DNA of 64,000 nt, taken from assembly GCA_029706075.1 (NCBI GenBank), contig JAINUG010000257.1, forward strand, positions 1,151,535-1,215,534. The letters run 5' to 3'. The number at the start of each line of letters is the position of its first letter. Within the stretch, counting starts at the first letter, position 1. The notes under the pieces are model-generated. The model made no database searches. It was not told the DNA's origin and worked only from the letters and a program-made list of their open reading frames with translations. A program made the translations under genes and the position numbers. The stretch comes from Aldrovandia affinis. Lineage: Eukaryota > Chordata > Actinopteri > Notacanthiformes > Halosauridae. Shown piece after piece: positions 10,831 through 22,524 of this stretch.

Positions 10831-11194
10831 TCCATCCATCCATCCATTATCTAAGCCGCTTATTCCAGGTCAGGGTCGCAGGGGGGGGCTGGAGCCTATC
10901 CCAGCATGCATTGGGGCGAGAGGCAGGAATACACCCTGGACAGGTCGCCAATCCATCGCAGGGCACACACACCATTCACTCACACACTCATACCTACGGG
11001 CAATTTAGACTCTCCAATTAGCCTAACGTGCATGTCTTTGGACTGTGGGAGGAAACCGGAGTACCCGGAGGAAACCCACGCGGACACGGGGAGAACATGC
11101 AAACTCCGCACAGAAAGGCCCCCGGCCTGGATTCGAACCCGAGACCTTCTTGCTGTGAGGCAACAGCGCTATCCACTGCACCACCGTGCCGCCC
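10831..11194 (-). mobile_element. V-SINE with 11-bp target-site duplication
   Basis: Read on the minus strand it starts with a tRNA-like head (A box near GGTGCAGTGGATAGCG, B box GGTTCGAATCC). It continues with the conserved V-SINE core (GAGTTTGCATGTTCTCCCC, then GGGTTTCCTCCGGGTACTCC) and ends in a (GGAT)n tail. It is flanked by a perfect repeat CAATTAAGATG at 10820-10830 and 11195-11205, so the copy is full length and well preserved. Confidence 0.92.
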
Positions 11195-11734
11195 CAATTA
11201 AGATGTTTCAAATGATTTCAAATGTAATACACCTGCTGTGAGAGCTCCCAGAGTTAGTGCATTTCCAAACAAGAGCTTCATCTTGAACACCAAAGAACAT
11301 TCAAAGCAAATCCAAGAAAAGGTTGTTCAAAAGCACCATTGAGGGGAAAGATATAGAAAGATTTCAAAGATTTTGAAAATGAGTCGTACAGTATTTTAAT
11401 TTTTTTACATTTGTTTGTGATAGTAAACCTGTCATTAAGAGGCTGTATCCAGTGAGTAATTTGTCCTTGTTTATTTAAAACATCAGGTGCTGCATAGCAG
11501 CATTTTGTGCCAACAAAGATTTTTGTCATATAAAAACAAAGTAGATATGTATGTATACTAAATATGTATACAGTTTGGCTATTAAAATAATAGAGATGGG
11601 CCAACAAATGTCATATTGTAATTGCTGATCCCCAACAGGTTTCAAAGCTAATGAACAAGGGTATTTCTAAAAGACAGCATGCTGTTGCACAATATACATA
11701 ACAATATGAACAATCTAGTTATGTCCAAATATTT

Positions 11735-12480
11735 ATATGTACTCTATGGCAATTAGGCAATGAAAAAATAACCACATTCTGGGACATATGTCTGTCATGT
11801 GGAGGGAAGGAGAGAAAAAGTTGAGTGTGAGCAAGATAACAAGGATATGACAAGGCATAAGAGAGCCAAGGGGTTTGGATATGGAGAAAGCCAGGGGACC
11901 ATGAATACAGCCCTGGGGGACACCTGTAGAGAGACTATGAGGTTTCAATATTACACCAAACCATGCAACCTGGGAGGAGTTACCCATTGATGTCAGGGAA
12001 GACAGGAGGATATTGTGGTCAAGCATGTGAAAGGCTGCAGTAAGGTTTCCAGACACAATCCAAACTGAGGACAGGGCCTTTGCAGATTGAGGTGCCACAC
12101 AGTTTCTGTTGAGCAATCAGCCCTGAAGCTGAACCGGTGTGGATGAAGCAGCTACAGTTACTTTCATAGCACACTCAAGAGTTTTGGAGAGAAAATGAGA
12201 GACGCCAGGCAGTAATACTGGAAAGCAGCAGAAGGGTCATGAACTGGTTTCTTCAGCAGCCTGCTTGGAGACTGGGGTGGAAATAGGGAGTTTACTTTAG
12301 AGGAGATGAATGGGAGGATGTCAGTTCAGATGGCTTGGAGGAGGGGAGAGAGGACTGGGTCCAGGGTCCACTGATGGTTGGGTGGTGGGACAGCTGAATT
12401 TCTGAGATGTCAGCATCTGTAAGGGGAGGGAAAGCAGAGAGAGAAGGTTATGGCAGGAACAAGCATTGAAGAAGGCATGG
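11735..12480 (-). mobile_element. L2-type LINE reverse transcriptase fragment
   Basis: The minus strand reads as decayed reverse transcriptase: a stretch resembling LTAAFHMLDHNILLSSL, then SLSTGVPQGCIHGPL, close to the canonical FD.VDH and GVPQGSVLGP motifs of the L2 and Rex groups. Frameshifts occur upstream and the YADD box is missing. It is a dead insertion. Confidence 0.8.
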
Positions 12481-13467
12481 CACAAACCCCCTTAAGATAA
12501 GAAACATGATTAACCCATATCTGCCTAATGCATTGTTCTGTATAAGCACGGTGTGTGCCTAGCCACATAACACACTCATTCACACTCAGCCAACCTTCAG
12601 TCTAACACTTCCCTCGTATTGGAAATTGCTGAGAAACAATAGGCAAATTATGCATCATTGGAAATTATCTTTATTCTGATGTATGAACTGATGTATTATG
12701 CCCAATCACAAAAAAGTTGCAATTGAAAAACATGTGAAAATTTGTATTTGTACATCATTTATAATAATACATAATTTGGAAATATATGGTATGTCATATC
12801 AATTAAACATTTTATCAAATTAGTGTTATTATATACAAAATATGTGTGTAAATTATGTACAGATACATTCTTAGAATCTTACATTTATTTGTCACATATA
12901 CATTTGCATGTAACCATTTAGAAATTTGATGTGACATTTCTCTGTTATGTCAGTTCATCTCATTCTTCTTTTCAGTTATTAGTTTCATTTTTGCCTTTTG
13001 TTTGTTGTGTCTGTTTGGATCATCATCAACAAACTTCTAGTAATAGAAGAAGACAAAACATGGCTCAGGACACATATGCACTTCCCATACCGAACAAATT
13101 AAAATTGTGTCAACACGTTGAATGTGCACCTTACAAGTACTAGCAGTTTCCATTTGCTTTGGTGTGTGGGGCAAATCCCGATTTAACCTTCTGCTGTTGT
13201 CTAGAGCTGGAGTTCCTACTGCTTTCCTGTAGCTTATACCAATAAAGTTAGTTGATAGAGACTCTCTGAAGTCACGCAATTTCATTTAATTTCAAGCATT
13301 TAGGATAGCGATGTCAAGCATGTAGCAAATTATTTTATAGTTTGTTTGTCTCTTGTAGCAGGCAATTTTTTGTCAGCGAAGTCTACACCCCCCATGTGTT
13401 TGTTATAAAATTATATAATATTTGGAGGTTGCACCTCAACAAGCATTTCAATTTCATTGTATTTCTG

Positions 13468-13549
13468 CTACAGGATTTTCTGTAGATCGGTGAATTAAGG
13501 GTTTGCGTGGACTACAGAATATCTCGTAGATCTACGGAAAATCCTGTAG
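13468..13549. repeat. 21-bp inverted repeat, 40-bp loop
   Basis: CTACAGGATTTTCTGTAGATC at 13468-13488 is complementary to 13529-13549 with one mismatch. It could fold as a hairpin. No gene or element is recognised around it. Confidence 0.7.
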
Positions 13550-14104
13550 TTTGGCGGATATGGGTTAATAACCCGGGTTACTCAAAGGGTTAATGTGTAC
13601 AGCGTTGATAGTGACAGTTTATCCTGCCAATCAAAGGAGTAGAAATGAACAGAGGGTGAGTGTTCACTAGTCAATGAGAGGCTTGGTATGGAGGGGTGGG
13701 ACATTGTGATGCCATGTCTGTATGATTTAGTGAACTATACTGTCTAACCTTTATGTTTATTGTTTTTCAACATAAAACACAATGCAAGTTAGAATAGTGT
13801 GGGTAAATAGCAACTTGTAGGACATGGGGGGGACCTTTACAGCTACAATGCTGGCGTCCTGCTTTGAAGTTTGACAGTGATGGTAGTTAGGGATATCTCC
13901 ACCAGCAACCCCAGATAGTGTCCATAGGTAGTGATGATAAAATTAACCTTTCTGAAGCATTGCGGGTTTCCGACACACTGTGTCAAAAATAGGTTCAGTA
14001 CTCTGAGCTTCATATGAGAGAATGCACATTGCCATCTGCTAGTGAAATGAATGTAGCACAACAAACCTGACGACTGCAGACTGCGATAGTCAATCAAATG
14101 GAAA

Positions 14105-14205
14105 TAAAATTAAAATTAAAACGTTTTTATTATTTCTGTGCGGCCCGGTACCAAATGCCTCACGGACCGGTACTGGGCCGCGGCCCGGTGGTTGGGGACC
14201 CCTGG
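14105..14205. mobile_element. hAT-type transposon end (solo)
   Basis: On the minus strand this begins CAGGGGTCCCCAACCACC and continues with the CG-rich palindromic segment GGGCCGCGGCCCAGTACC, as in the ends of well-known vertebrate hAT-derived repeats. The other end was not found. Confidence 0.55.
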
Positions 14206-14290
14206 TGTAGAGAATAAGACTTTGCCCTCCGAGACTGTAGACCCGGGTTTGATTCCCCTTGTATCAACAACTCACACTTGTTCATTGATT
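14205..14290 (+). mobile_element. tRNA-like SINE head fragment
   Basis: It contains a B-box-like CCCGGGTTTGATTCCCC preceded by a decayed A-box region. It cannot fold into an intact tRNA and lacks a recognised tail. Confidence 0.4.
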
Positions 14291-15137
14291 TATGATTCAA
14301 ACTTGATAATAAAATATTGAGTGTGAGAGTTAATATTTGTTGACAGTAAATGCAAGGGCAGAAGAACAAAAGGGATAAAGAAAGAAAACCAAAGTGATAA
14401 AGTAGAAGAGCAGGGTAGATAGGCTAAGGGTGTAGGTGGACACTGAAGGTGCTTATGGACAGACTGTCATTGGGTCATTGGGCAGATGTAATTTTGTGAT
14501 TCTGTGATATGTTGTGAAATATATTATGCTTTTATATTGAATGGGCTGTACAAATACATTGATTTGGTTGGCTCAAAGATTTTTATTAAGAAACTATATT
14601 TTGCATACATCTATGGTGTATGGTGTATATGATTGTCACTGCAATAAACAGCCGGTAAGCAGAAATATGTAGGCTACGTAGGACTAGCCTTATTCTCAGA
14701 TATCAATTCAAAGTTTTCCCACACTTGAGAATGGCAGCTCCTCTTTCTCTCTGGCTCCATCACAACACTGAAATAAACGCAATCTAATCCACTATTCACA
14801 ATGATGACTATGCATGCACCTACTACTACAACCCACAATTTTATAATTTTTAGAGTTCATTATATTGACCATTTTCCTGAACTCTGACCTTTCCTATGAT
14901 TCATAGTGGCGTCATCGCGGAAGCCGGTTACTGATAACCGCTCCACTGTGTTTCAATGTGTAGCCTGGTGTATATGAAGATGATTTTTTTTTAATGGACA
15001 AATTTTGTGTAAAAAGATGGCGAGTTTACTTTCTTAAAAGCTGAGGTTGAGCCTAGCCAGAGTACCAACAAATCCAAACAGCTGGCTTGGGTAATGATGA
15101 GAGCTAGTAGTGTGATCGAAACAGAGACTGATATTAC

Positions 15138-15427
15138 AGGTTCTGTTTATAGCTAGGTAACCTGGGAAATCCTGTAGCCATGCAGCAGCTATTATCTGGA
15201 AGGTATGGATATATGTATTAGAGTAACGCGATTGTATTAACCATAAAAAGCGTCACTAGCACCTAGCTGCAATAGAGCTCTCTTCGAAAGTGCGGCAGGT
15301 ATATACGTGGATCTTTCCGTGCAAACCAGGACAATGCAACATCGCTGATATTCCTGCAGATTTCTCGAAGAGAGAGCTCTATTGCAGCTTACTAGCACCA
15401 AGGGTATTACTAGCTATAAACAGAACC
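15138..15427. repeat. Interrupted foldback repeat
   Basis: Two complementary segment pairs are nested. GGTTCTGTTTATAGCTAG near 15140-15157 pairs with 15410-15427, and AGCTGCAATAGAGCTCTC near 15265 pairs with the segment at about 15369-15390. The left arm has about 100 extra bases. Direct copies of GATATTACAGGTTCTGTTTA also lie near 15130 and 15430. It looks like a decayed MITE. Confidence 0.6.
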
Positions 15428-16573
15428 CGATATTACAGGTTCTGTTTAGAGAAAAGTAACATGATTAGGTAACATTACATTGTGAAGCATAACCATTTTC
15501 CTGCAGTCTATAAATATTCTGTCAAACTGAAAACAATAAACATACCATACTATAATCATGACTTCATGATTATGCTTTTAATAATGTAAAGATGGCACAG
15601 GACCAACATTATCTGGTGACAGATGAGTGTTTATTGGGCAGTTTCAGTGCATATAATTGAATACCAAAGCTAAAGGCAAACAGCAGGCCATTTGGAACCT
15701 GCCATCAGTATGCCAATATTGGCTGCTGACAAATTAATGATTGTTGGGCAATTCTTGTGTCCTGTTGCCAAACATATATAAGCAAATGCCCTACAACACC
15801 ATTGCCAATGCCATCAGCTATTTGAATAGGCTGAATTGAATTTGGCTTCTGACTAATTGCTGACTGTTGTGTAATACAAAACTGCTGAGTTATAACTGTA
15901 TTTGTAACTTTGGAATTTAGCAACAGAAAGAGGCCATTTACAAAGAGCCAGCTGAGATGAAGATTACAATCTGAGGTGGAGACAAAAATGACACAAACAT
16001 TTGCACAATTAACTGTAGAGAGGAAAACAAACTCACCATGAGTATCAGAGATAGACAGATTTAGTTGCGCCACCATGACCCAAGCTCTACGGAAAACTAT
16101 AGTTGCAACTTCACGTACGAAGTTAAGGCACAACATGTCAAGGCCTAAAATGACACTTATGCTGAAAAATAAGTTAATAAATAAGTTAACCCCCATTGCT
16201 ACAAATGGCCTTCAGAGTCCAAGGGCCAGATTTACGAATGGATTATGCCTGCTTTTCGAACGCAAACGCAGTTGCTACAAAGTCGCAATATCGACGTGTA
16301 ACAAGCTCCGTATTTAAGTAATGCGTTGCAGATCGTAACAGACAATGAGTTTGTCTCATTTAAAGGTGGGATTGGAGCATGGGTGAGGATGCGCCGTCTG
16401 GTGAGAGGGTCCTATCTTATGGATGGTGTAGTTAACCATTGTGTAGTGAGTAAGAAGTGAAAGTTTTACCGGTAACATATCGCACGTTAATGTGCTGTCT
16501 TGCCATTAAGTTAAGCATGCAGGTACGGCCGACCTGAAATGTGAGCTCATGCCTGTCCTCCCTCACTCCGCCA

Positions 16574-16730
16574 GTGACATAATGGATGACGTAACCTGTA
16601 CTTGACATTATAGCTCCCGGTTTGTTTGACATAATGGATGACGTTCAAAAACTGGAAACTATTTTGATCACATAATTGACAACTTTGACATTATAGCTGA
16701 ACATCAAAGAAATGTTCGGTTTGTTTGTTT
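16574..16730. repeat. Imperfect tandem duplication
   Basis: GACATAATGGATGACGT occurs twice (about 16576 and 16629), each followed by TTGACATTATAGCT and then a CGGTTTGTTT segment at unequal spacing. It is a small local duplication without coding content. Confidence 0.5.
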
Positions 16731-17229
16731 TTATTGTGCCATTAAGCCCTGTTTTTAGAAGAGATGTTTTTCAAGGATATGTATGTATATTTATGCAAAG
16801 ATTATTTGTCTATTTAATCATTTATATTTCTACATTGGTTTTTGTAGTGATGTCTCTCCTATCTAACTGAATGACAAATGCAGAATAGAGTACTTGGTAT
16901 GCCATTGCGACCCTTTGGTGAATTGTATATTTATTGGTGTTTTGTGTTGCAGTGTAAAACCCTCTAACCTGTGGTTTAGCAGAGTTGCCCCTCCGGCTGC
17001 CACCCCCTACCTGGTCTATTGTTTTAAACAAATACAAATCCAGGTTCAGCTCATTCTTGGTGTCTGACTTTTCTGTGGAAATTCACTTTGCTGGTATATT
17101 ATGCCTGTGCATAGTACTGCCCTTCTTGAACTTATGTAACATAGGTAGGATTTACCTAGGGGTTGCGATGGGTGCTATTGGGGGTTATTTTCGGGGGTTA
17201 TGTAGACAGAATAGCAGAGTGGATGAGGC

Positions 17230-17520
17230 TTCCTCAACAGGTAGTTGAGAGAAGGTATCAACAGAGGGTAGTGGTTTTTATTTAGCAAATGCAAAGTCCC
17301 TAAGCCAAGCAGTTGCACTGGGCAGTGGGGGCAGATGTAGAGAGTTTGGATGCAGAGGAGAGGGTAAGGGGAAAAGATAAAAGGCAATGGTCAGATACAT
17401 GAAGTGGTGATACCATGAGGTTGGGCAAAAGGCGGTTCCTGGTGAAAACAAGGTCCAGTTGGTTGCTGGCCTTGTGGGTGGGTGGGGACTTTGCCTTGGA
17501 GGTCTGTTGGATACTGTCAG
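17230..17520 (-). mobile_element. L2-type LINE endonuclease-linker fragment
   Basis: Across two frames the minus strand resembles the L2-clade stretch before the reverse transcriptase, with residues like THKASNQLDLVFTRN and then SPLHVSDHCLLSF. It is broken and short, and lies in the same orientation as the reverse transcriptase fragment at 11735-12480. Confidence 0.65.
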
Positions 17521-17562
17521 CAAATGCACAGACATATACTGTATGATATATATGATAATATA

Positions 17563-17705
17563 TGCCATTTAGCAGATGCTTTTATCCAAAGCAACTTACA
17601 GTAGTGAATGCATACATTTTTCAGGACACGTGGTCCCAGTGGGAATTGAACCCACAACCTAAGCGTTGCCAATGCCGTGCTCTACCAACTGAGCCAAACA
17701 GAACC
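17563..17705 (-). mobile_element. tRNA-derived SINE
   Basis: The minus strand starts with a tRNA-like head (GGCTCAGTTGGTAGAGCACG, B box GGGTTCAATTCCCAC) and ends in the tail TTGGATAAAAGCATCTGCTA, the 3' end shared by many fish SINEs and their partner LINE (RSg-1 type). Confidence 0.8.
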
Positions 17706-18887
17706 ACATGTTTTCCCACTTTCTCTCCATGATATGGATCTTCTCCTGCGTGTTGATTATTCATGAAATTGTATTTATATCCATACCAAACTGATTTAAT
17801 GAGCTCTTACAAGCGGGTCTGTGTTCCGTTGATAGCATTAGAGCCTTCTCACCTAAGACTCCTAGGTTAATGCATAGAGGAAGGAATAGAGGTAATCACG
17901 TATAATAAATACAATTATTTACTTTTACTTTTGATACTTAAGTACATTTAAAAGCAAGTACTTTATTACTTTCACTCAAGTGGAAATTTAAATGTAGGGC
18001 TGTTACTGGAGTGATATTTTATCAGGGTACCTCTACTTTGACTCAAGTAAAGGGTTTGTGTACCACCACTGGTTTCTAAAGTGAATCAGTCTGTAGCTGG
18101 GTCTTTGTTGCTGCTCTTTTACATTTGTTGGAAGCTGTGCCTTCCTTCTGAAAGTTTTATTTGCTAGCTAGCATGCTTATAAGCTAACCTACTAAAGCAT
18201 GAATAAACTATGTAGATGGGGTATTGTTACCCACCTTCCGGGGATCCAGTGGTGTCATTTCAGCAAAACCTAAGGTGTGGCAAAGTAACGTCACGTAAAA
18301 TATATTGTGTTGATAATGAATGGAAACAATAAATGGTAAAAGGGTAAAACAGTTTGAGCTCACCGCTTGGCCAATAATAGTATCAATAAATGACTTTCAC
18401 ACTGTGTTGCTTGACTAATATTTTAACTGGGAATCCAAACTTTTTGGACTAATTTAGTAGTTTTATCAATGTAGGCTAAAATTGATATGAAAAAAGTGTC
18501 AAACACAACATACTGTTTTTTTAGGCAAGTTTAAAAAATAGAGTATGAAGCCAAGGTATGGCAACGGCCATACCATACCATACGCCCGTGTGGGGATGAA
18601 GGTTAAAAATAAGACAATTCTCTGCTTATGCTCGTGAAACAAAACACTTTTATTAATTTATGTAATTCTACACATGTATTTACTCAAGGATATTTACACA
18701 AATGTTTCCCTTGTGATTACTCAAATGTTTTTGTTGAATGAAATATTAAACTGCATTCAAACCATTACTCTAAACGTGTGCATTATAGTTGTGTAATTAG
18801 AGAGAAAAAGTCATATTGCGAAACTATTGCGACATTTTTACTTAACTGAAATTCCTTATATGGAAATAGAAGAGGAAATAAGAAGGG

Positions 18888-18894
18888 TATAAAA
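18888..18894 (+). promoter_or_regulatory. TATA box of the lectin gene
   Basis: TATAAAA lies about 25-30 bp before the likely start of a short non-coding first exon that ends at 18976 with donor GTAGAT. Position and spacing fit a core promoter for the downstream secreted lectin. Confidence 0.7.
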
Positions 18895-18919
18895 GTTAAA
18901 CACTTCCAGCCAGCCAGTC

Positions 18920-18976
18920 ATCTGATCACACTCTGTTTTCACCATCTCCTTTGGGCATATCCGATCTTCATTGCAG
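18920..18976 (+). other. Lectin gene 5' untranslated exon (predicted)
   Basis: The sequence from about 18920 to TTGCAG at 18976 is followed by the donor GTAGATAT. It contains no start codon. It is inferred from the TATA box upstream and from the coding exon at 19611, which begins with an acceptor before its ATG. Confidence 0.5.
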
Positions 18977-19610
18977 GTAGATATAACATTCTCATACTTT
19001 AACTGGTGTTCTAAGGGGAAGTAAGTTTAAAACCCCTATGAGAGATGAGAGGCTGAACTTAACCATGCATTAAGACAGACTGACTGAAACTTTGTAAATG
19101 TACTGTTTACTGGTGAAAATTGTTTGTGTACTTGTCTGTTGACATATTTCTATAAATTGATGTGATGTTCAATACTGGAACAACAAAAGTGTGGAATGAT
19201 GGATTAGACACTGCTGATTGGAGTTAAAGCATGATAATACTAGTGAACCAAAGTCAGGCAAGAGTACATAATGACAATTAAAAATAATATCCAGTTGCAA
19301 GGTGGCAAAAGTGTCTTGTGTCACAATGTCTTTTTTATGGTTTACTAACACTTAATTTGAATATTATCTTTTTTTTTGTCCTACCACTACCATGACAACT
19401 GTCAACATTTCTTATTACTATTTTTAGATGTTTTTACATGTTAGGACACATGTCTTCAAGTGTTATGAACTTCCTATGACATGGTAATGTAGGTGTTATA
19501 AGCACAGCATCAAATAAATTGTTAATGATTATTGTACAGATCTTACAGGCATACCACACAGGTTCTGAAAGGGCAGCTGGCCCTGGTTACTTTCTGCTCT
19601 GTTTCTCCAG

Positions 19611-19683
19611 GAAACCATCACCATGACGATTTTCACTGCTTCTCTTTTGGTCTTAGCTGGATTTGCTCTCAGTGGAGCTGCAG
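19611..19683 (+). CDS. Lectin exon with signal peptide
   Basis: The acceptor TTTCTCCAG ends at 19610, the ATG is at 19623-19625 in the context CATCACCATGA, and the donor GTGAGA starts at 19684. It encodes a 20-residue hydrophobic signal peptide and one base of a Gly codon. Confidence 0.85.
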
Positions 19684-20387
19684 GTGAGACACAATGTGCT
19701 TTTTAGATTTGAGCAATTCATATATTAAATTGCAGTATCATAGACTCATTACCCTATTTATATATCATACACAGAGGATATTAATGAAAATGCAATTGAT
19801 CTCAGCCCTCCCCCATCATTAGCTCATAACTTGATTATACTACTAGTGATAGATTTACTAGAGTGAATTTATCACTTTGTTCATTTAGGTCTAATCATCT
19901 TAGTATATGCCCTTATCCTTGCAAAAGTGATCCTGGCAGATCCTATCCAAGGAAACAATTCAGGTTTAGTATCTTGTTCAAGGGCACAAAAGCAAAGAGG
20001 GAATCAAACCAGGCACAATGTATTTGGGTTATAAGCACAGTATGCCTATAAAAACAAGAGATATGATTGGCTCACTGAGCTAAAGGTCAAGGTCCCTGGT
20101 TAATGGAGCTAATAGTACTCTAATTCATCTTTTTTGGTTGAAGTTCACATGCCCATTCCTACTCCTGCTGAACTCTGCTTCATTAGCAGTTACTTGCATC
20201 ATCATTACTCTCCTCACAGTTCTCTGTTTATATGTATACATGTATACTGAAAGAGATCGTTTTACAGCAGTCCATGTAAGGCTTGAGTACTGCTCCACTC
20301 AAGACTTGAGAGCTTGGTCTTGTTACACACACCCTAAGCACCATTTGCAGTAGGAGTGTTCTGTTGGCTATACTTGTTTGCTTACAG

Positions 20388-20509
20388 GATCCTCTGTAAG
20401 GCTGGTCAGGGATCTTGAGGGCCAGACCTCTTGCCCATCAGGTTGGCACAGTTACGGATCACGCTGCTTCAAGTTTGAGGAAACTCCCATGTCTTGGAAT
20501 GATGCACAG
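20388..20509 (+). CDS. Lectin exon, start of C-type lectin domain
   Basis: The acceptor GCTTACAG ends at 20387 and the donor GTACAA starts at 20510. It encodes SSVRLVRDLEGQTSCPSGW through to SWNDAQ, including the first disulfide cysteines of a long-form lectin domain. It ends in phase 0. Confidence 0.87.
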
Positions 20510-21669
20510 GTACAATAGGATATCCGTGTGGTGTAATTAAATCTAATTTAGGGATGCTACAACATTTTCTAAAGTTCTGTCTTCTGAAATGATAGGTAGC
20601 CAAGTTTAGTTTAAGCAAGTTTTACATTAAACAATTAAGTGAATGTGCAGAATTAATTAAAGAGTTGATTTTAACAGTAATTAATTTGCTAGAAGAATGA
20701 TTAGCTGAATTAATTGTTTTTTATAGTTAGCTAACTGCAGTCCTCTTGGGGAGGGTGGAAAACATCTCATGCAATAAGACATTCATGCAATGTGACATTC
20801 GGTTTTGGAAGCTTTGGGAAGGTTTTTATCAAATAAGTTCAAAAGGGGTGCTATGGGGTACAAAACGGGTGTAAGGGACATTGTGCACCGCTTGAAGCAT
20901 ACGTTTTTAAACAATTATAGTATAATTAGAGCTAATAGCTAGTATACTACATTTCATGTTTAAGTACAAAATCCAGTTCAGACACTGTGCCAGACCCATG
21001 CCAAAGTGGCAATTGCAATAAAAAATGGATAACGGCAAAAGATTGACATAGAACACAATCTCAATCAGAGTTGTTTGTCAGAGTTTTTGTTTCCAACACT
21101 CTTGCCCCACCACTCACTGCTAAGTTCACAATTTTCCATTCAGGCCGACAGGCAGCAAACACAACCAGAAAACAATGAATTTTTATGCTACATCTGTAGA
21201 ATAGACCACGATAAAATGTGCTGACATGAGAACAATCTTTGGCTGTCACTAAACTGTGACATCACATTAATGATTGGTCTAATTAAAAAATGAAGAGTAG
21301 AAGTTGGCATGAAATCCAGAAACAGATATGGTTCCCTTTGCCCACCCTTGCTATAGCCTGTTATAGAGGTTGGGGCCTGTATAGACTATTCATGTGTGGC
21401 ATCCAGTACTAACAGGCTGCAACGGTCACTGATGCTTAAGGAGGTTGATTGATTATACCTCTATAGCTGGGCATAAGTGTCACATTTAGGGTGTGTATGT
21501 ATTTACATGTATGTGCTGATTCATTGAACTGGACCTCTCCGTTTTATGGAGACCTCTTAAGTCTAACACCAGTATGGAGCAATGGCAGGTAGATACGCTC
21601 TTCTGACCTTACTGAATAACATTTTGGCATCGGTTGGATGTCTTCTCATTAATGTCTCTCTCTCTCTAG

Positions 21670-21800
21670 AACTACTGCAATGAACATGGAGGGAATCTTG
21701 CATCTGTACGCAGCCTAGGGAAAACTACTTTCTGCAGCAGATCATACTAAGTCACACTGGTGGATTCACTGACATCTGGATAGGGGGCTTTTATAAAGAG
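21670..21800 (+). pseudogene. Lectin exon carrying a 1-base deletion
   Basis: The acceptor TCTCTCTCTAG ends at 21669 and the donor GTAAGG starts at 21801. The length is 131, where 132 would keep phase 0. Up to about 21714 frame 1 gives NYCNEHGGNLASVRS; from 21717 another frame gives RENYFLQQI and on to IWIGGFYKE. In frame, a stop appears at 21748. Confidence 0.85.
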
Positions 21801-22102
21801 GTAAGGAGTCCCTTAAATCAAAGGAAATCAAGGGAAACAGTGCTGAACAATGTAGACTCTGACGATAAATGTATTTCCATAAAGCCAAGGTTCCATGTAG
21901 GAATTCAGATTCTACACCTTCATTCAGGGCAGGTACAGTAGTAATGCCCTCACTTCTGCCATTGACTCTGAACATAGCTAATGGGAGGGGTTACCATCTT
22001 AAAACGTGCTAACATTTGCCTAATGCCAGTCTATTACTATCAGCCCTAGACATACCTTGAGCCTACATCTCTGTGAACTAACATATATACAATTCTGTTC
22101 AG

Positions 22103-22232
22103 GATACTTGGATGTGGATTGATGGTTCAGCATTTGTTTACAAAAATGTGGAAAATTTGAACAACCATTTCGGAGAAATTGTCTCAGCCCTTGATTGGAT
22201 GGGTCTATTTTGCCTGACATTGAACAGTGGAG
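22103..22232 (+). CDS. Lectin exon, mid lectin domain
   Basis: The acceptor TCTGTTCAG ends at 22102 and the donor GTAAAG starts at 22233. It encodes DTWMWIDGSAFVYKNVENLN and then a segment ending FCLTLNSG. The place of the usual EPN motif reads ENLNN. It ends with one base of a split codon. Confidence 0.82.
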
Positions 22233-22465
22233 GTAAAGTATAACTTTTTCATGATGGTCATTGAATACATATTACACCGGGTTTACTGTAAGGTCCAGAA
22301 TCAAACTCTCATACTCACATGTCCAGCTTCATCAATTATCTTTGGAGATAGTTTGTATTCAAATGCAAGTAGTGAATTCTGCATGAAGCATCATGCATAT
22401 TCTTTAATATATAGAGACTAACGACAGTTGATATTAAGTGGCTGCTTTCTGTTTCTCTGTTTTAG

Positions 22466-22524
22466 AAATTGGCTGGAAGTTTGGATACTGCACCTCCGCC
22501 CAGCCTTTTGTGTGTTCCAGATGA
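22466..22524 (+). CDS. Lectin last coding exon
   Basis: The acceptor CTGTTTTAG ends at 22465 and the stop TGA is at 22522-22524. It encodes IGWKFGYCTSAQPFVCSR, the typical end of a lectin domain. Poly(A) signals AATAAA follow at 22558-22563 and 22689-22694. Confidence 0.87.

Larger units (their letters stand above)
9776..18887. other. Intergenic region, repeats only
   Basis: No spliced or single-exon gene could be supported between the fhdc1 3' end and the lectin promoter. The region holds a V-SINE, L2 LINE fragments, a hAT-type end, a tRNA-like SINE piece and two inverted repeats, listed separately. Open frames are short and lack family motifs. Confidence 0.6.
19623..22524 (+). pseudogene. 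Secreted C-type lectin domain protein, frameshifted
   Basis: Five coding exons encode a small single-domain C-type lectin of the fish mucus/serum type. Exon 1 gives a signal peptide (MTIFTASLLVLAGFALSGAA). The domain opens with SCPSGWHSYGSRCFKFEET and WNDAQNYCNEHGGNLASVRS. It continues with a segment ending DIWIGGFYKE and then DTWMWIDGSAF, and ends CTSAQPFVCSR and a stop at 22522-22524. Such proteins bind surface glycans, often in innate defence. The EPN/QPD motif is absent and the usual WND is WKFG, so classical calcium-dependent sugar binding is doubtful. One base is missing near 21715 in exon 3, shifting the frame to a stop at 21748-21750. All splice sites, the signal peptide and the stop are intact. 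It may be a recent pseudogene, a null allele or a base-call error. It lies between fhdc1 and trim2, where human has no such gene. Confidence 0.85.

Noticed and set aside
14905..14930. GGCGTCATCGC shared with the mnd1 promoter region at about 55046
   Set aside because: A match of ten or so bases is too short, and no exon or transcript start is supported nearby at 14.9 kb.
16190..16340. Possible Harbinger-type MITE (GGGCCAGATTTACGAA)
   Set aside because: Only one end-like motif was seen, with no matching second end or target duplication.
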